Below the pieces are notes generated by a model. The model made no database searches. It was not told where the DNA came from and worked only from the letters and a program-made list of their open reading frames with translations. Both the position numbers and the translations under genes were made by a program. 7,035 bases of DNA from Fidelibacterota bacterium (GTDB lineage Bacteria > Marinisomatota > Marinisomatia > Marinisomatales > UBA1611): positions 59,772 to 66,806 of the forward strand of contig PBAR01000018.1 of assembly GCA_002718285.1 (NCBI GenBank), in the 5' to 3' direction. Below are positions 7,009 to 7,035 of this stretch, piece after piece. Position 1 is the stretch's first letter; each line of letters starts with the position of its first letter.

Positions 7009-7017
7009 TGCTATAAT
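7009..7017 (+). promoter_or_regulatory. Possible extended -10 promoter element
   Basis: TGCTATAAT contains a perfect TATAAT hexamer (7012-7017) with the upstream TG of an extended -10. It lies in the non-coding end of the window and would drive a gene beyond the right edge. No good -35 hexamer is seen at 16-18 nt upstream. If the host is a Bacteroidota member, whose primary sigma factor prefers a different -7 element, the match would mean less. Confidence 0.3.
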
Positions 7018-7035
7018 GTAATTACCCTTTAAAGT

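Overview
This window is about 6.9 kb of tightly packed genes, all on the + strand, followed by roughly 140 bases of non-coding DNA at the right end. A Kdo transferase and a heptosyltransferase-type glycosyltransferase point to a Gram-negative (diderm) bacterium that makes lipopolysaccharide. The DNA is AT-rich, most strongly so on the left. The ftsY-rimO adjacency and general protein character would fit the Bacteroidota/Chlorobiota/Marinimicrobia (FCB) side of the tree. That placement is only an inference, since no rRNA or marker gene is present to settle it.

Layout from left to right: the C-terminal end of a family 9 glycosyltransferase (1-300); waaA, Kdo transferase (304-1587); a single-chain protein with two ABC ATPase domains of the ECF/CbiO type (1580-2899); a CDP-alcohol phosphatidyltransferase, PgsA-like (2886-3473); ftsY, the signal recognition particle receptor GTPase, whose frame is broken at a run of ten A (3463-4354); rimO, the ribosomal protein S12 methylthiotransferase (4344-5633); and a DUF1704/QEGLA-motif protein that looks like a zinc peptidase (5643-6893). 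Successive genes are separated by 3 nt, overlap by 8, 14, 11 and 11 nt, and are then separated by 9 nt. They are most likely one transcript with translational coupling. Several starts lack a convincing Shine-Dalgarno sequence, and two use TTG or GTG.

Functionally the left half serves the envelope: LPS inner core sugars, phospholipid head groups and a transport ATPase. The middle and right serve membrane protein targeting (FtsY), ribosome modification (RimO) and an uncharacterised peptidase-like protein.

I did not find a convincing new multi-gene system. The points most worth a second look are the ftsY frame break at A10 followed by four consecutive zero-frame stop codons, the complementary loss of catalytic motifs in the two ABC domains, and the DUF1704 protein with its HExxxH and QEGLA motifs.
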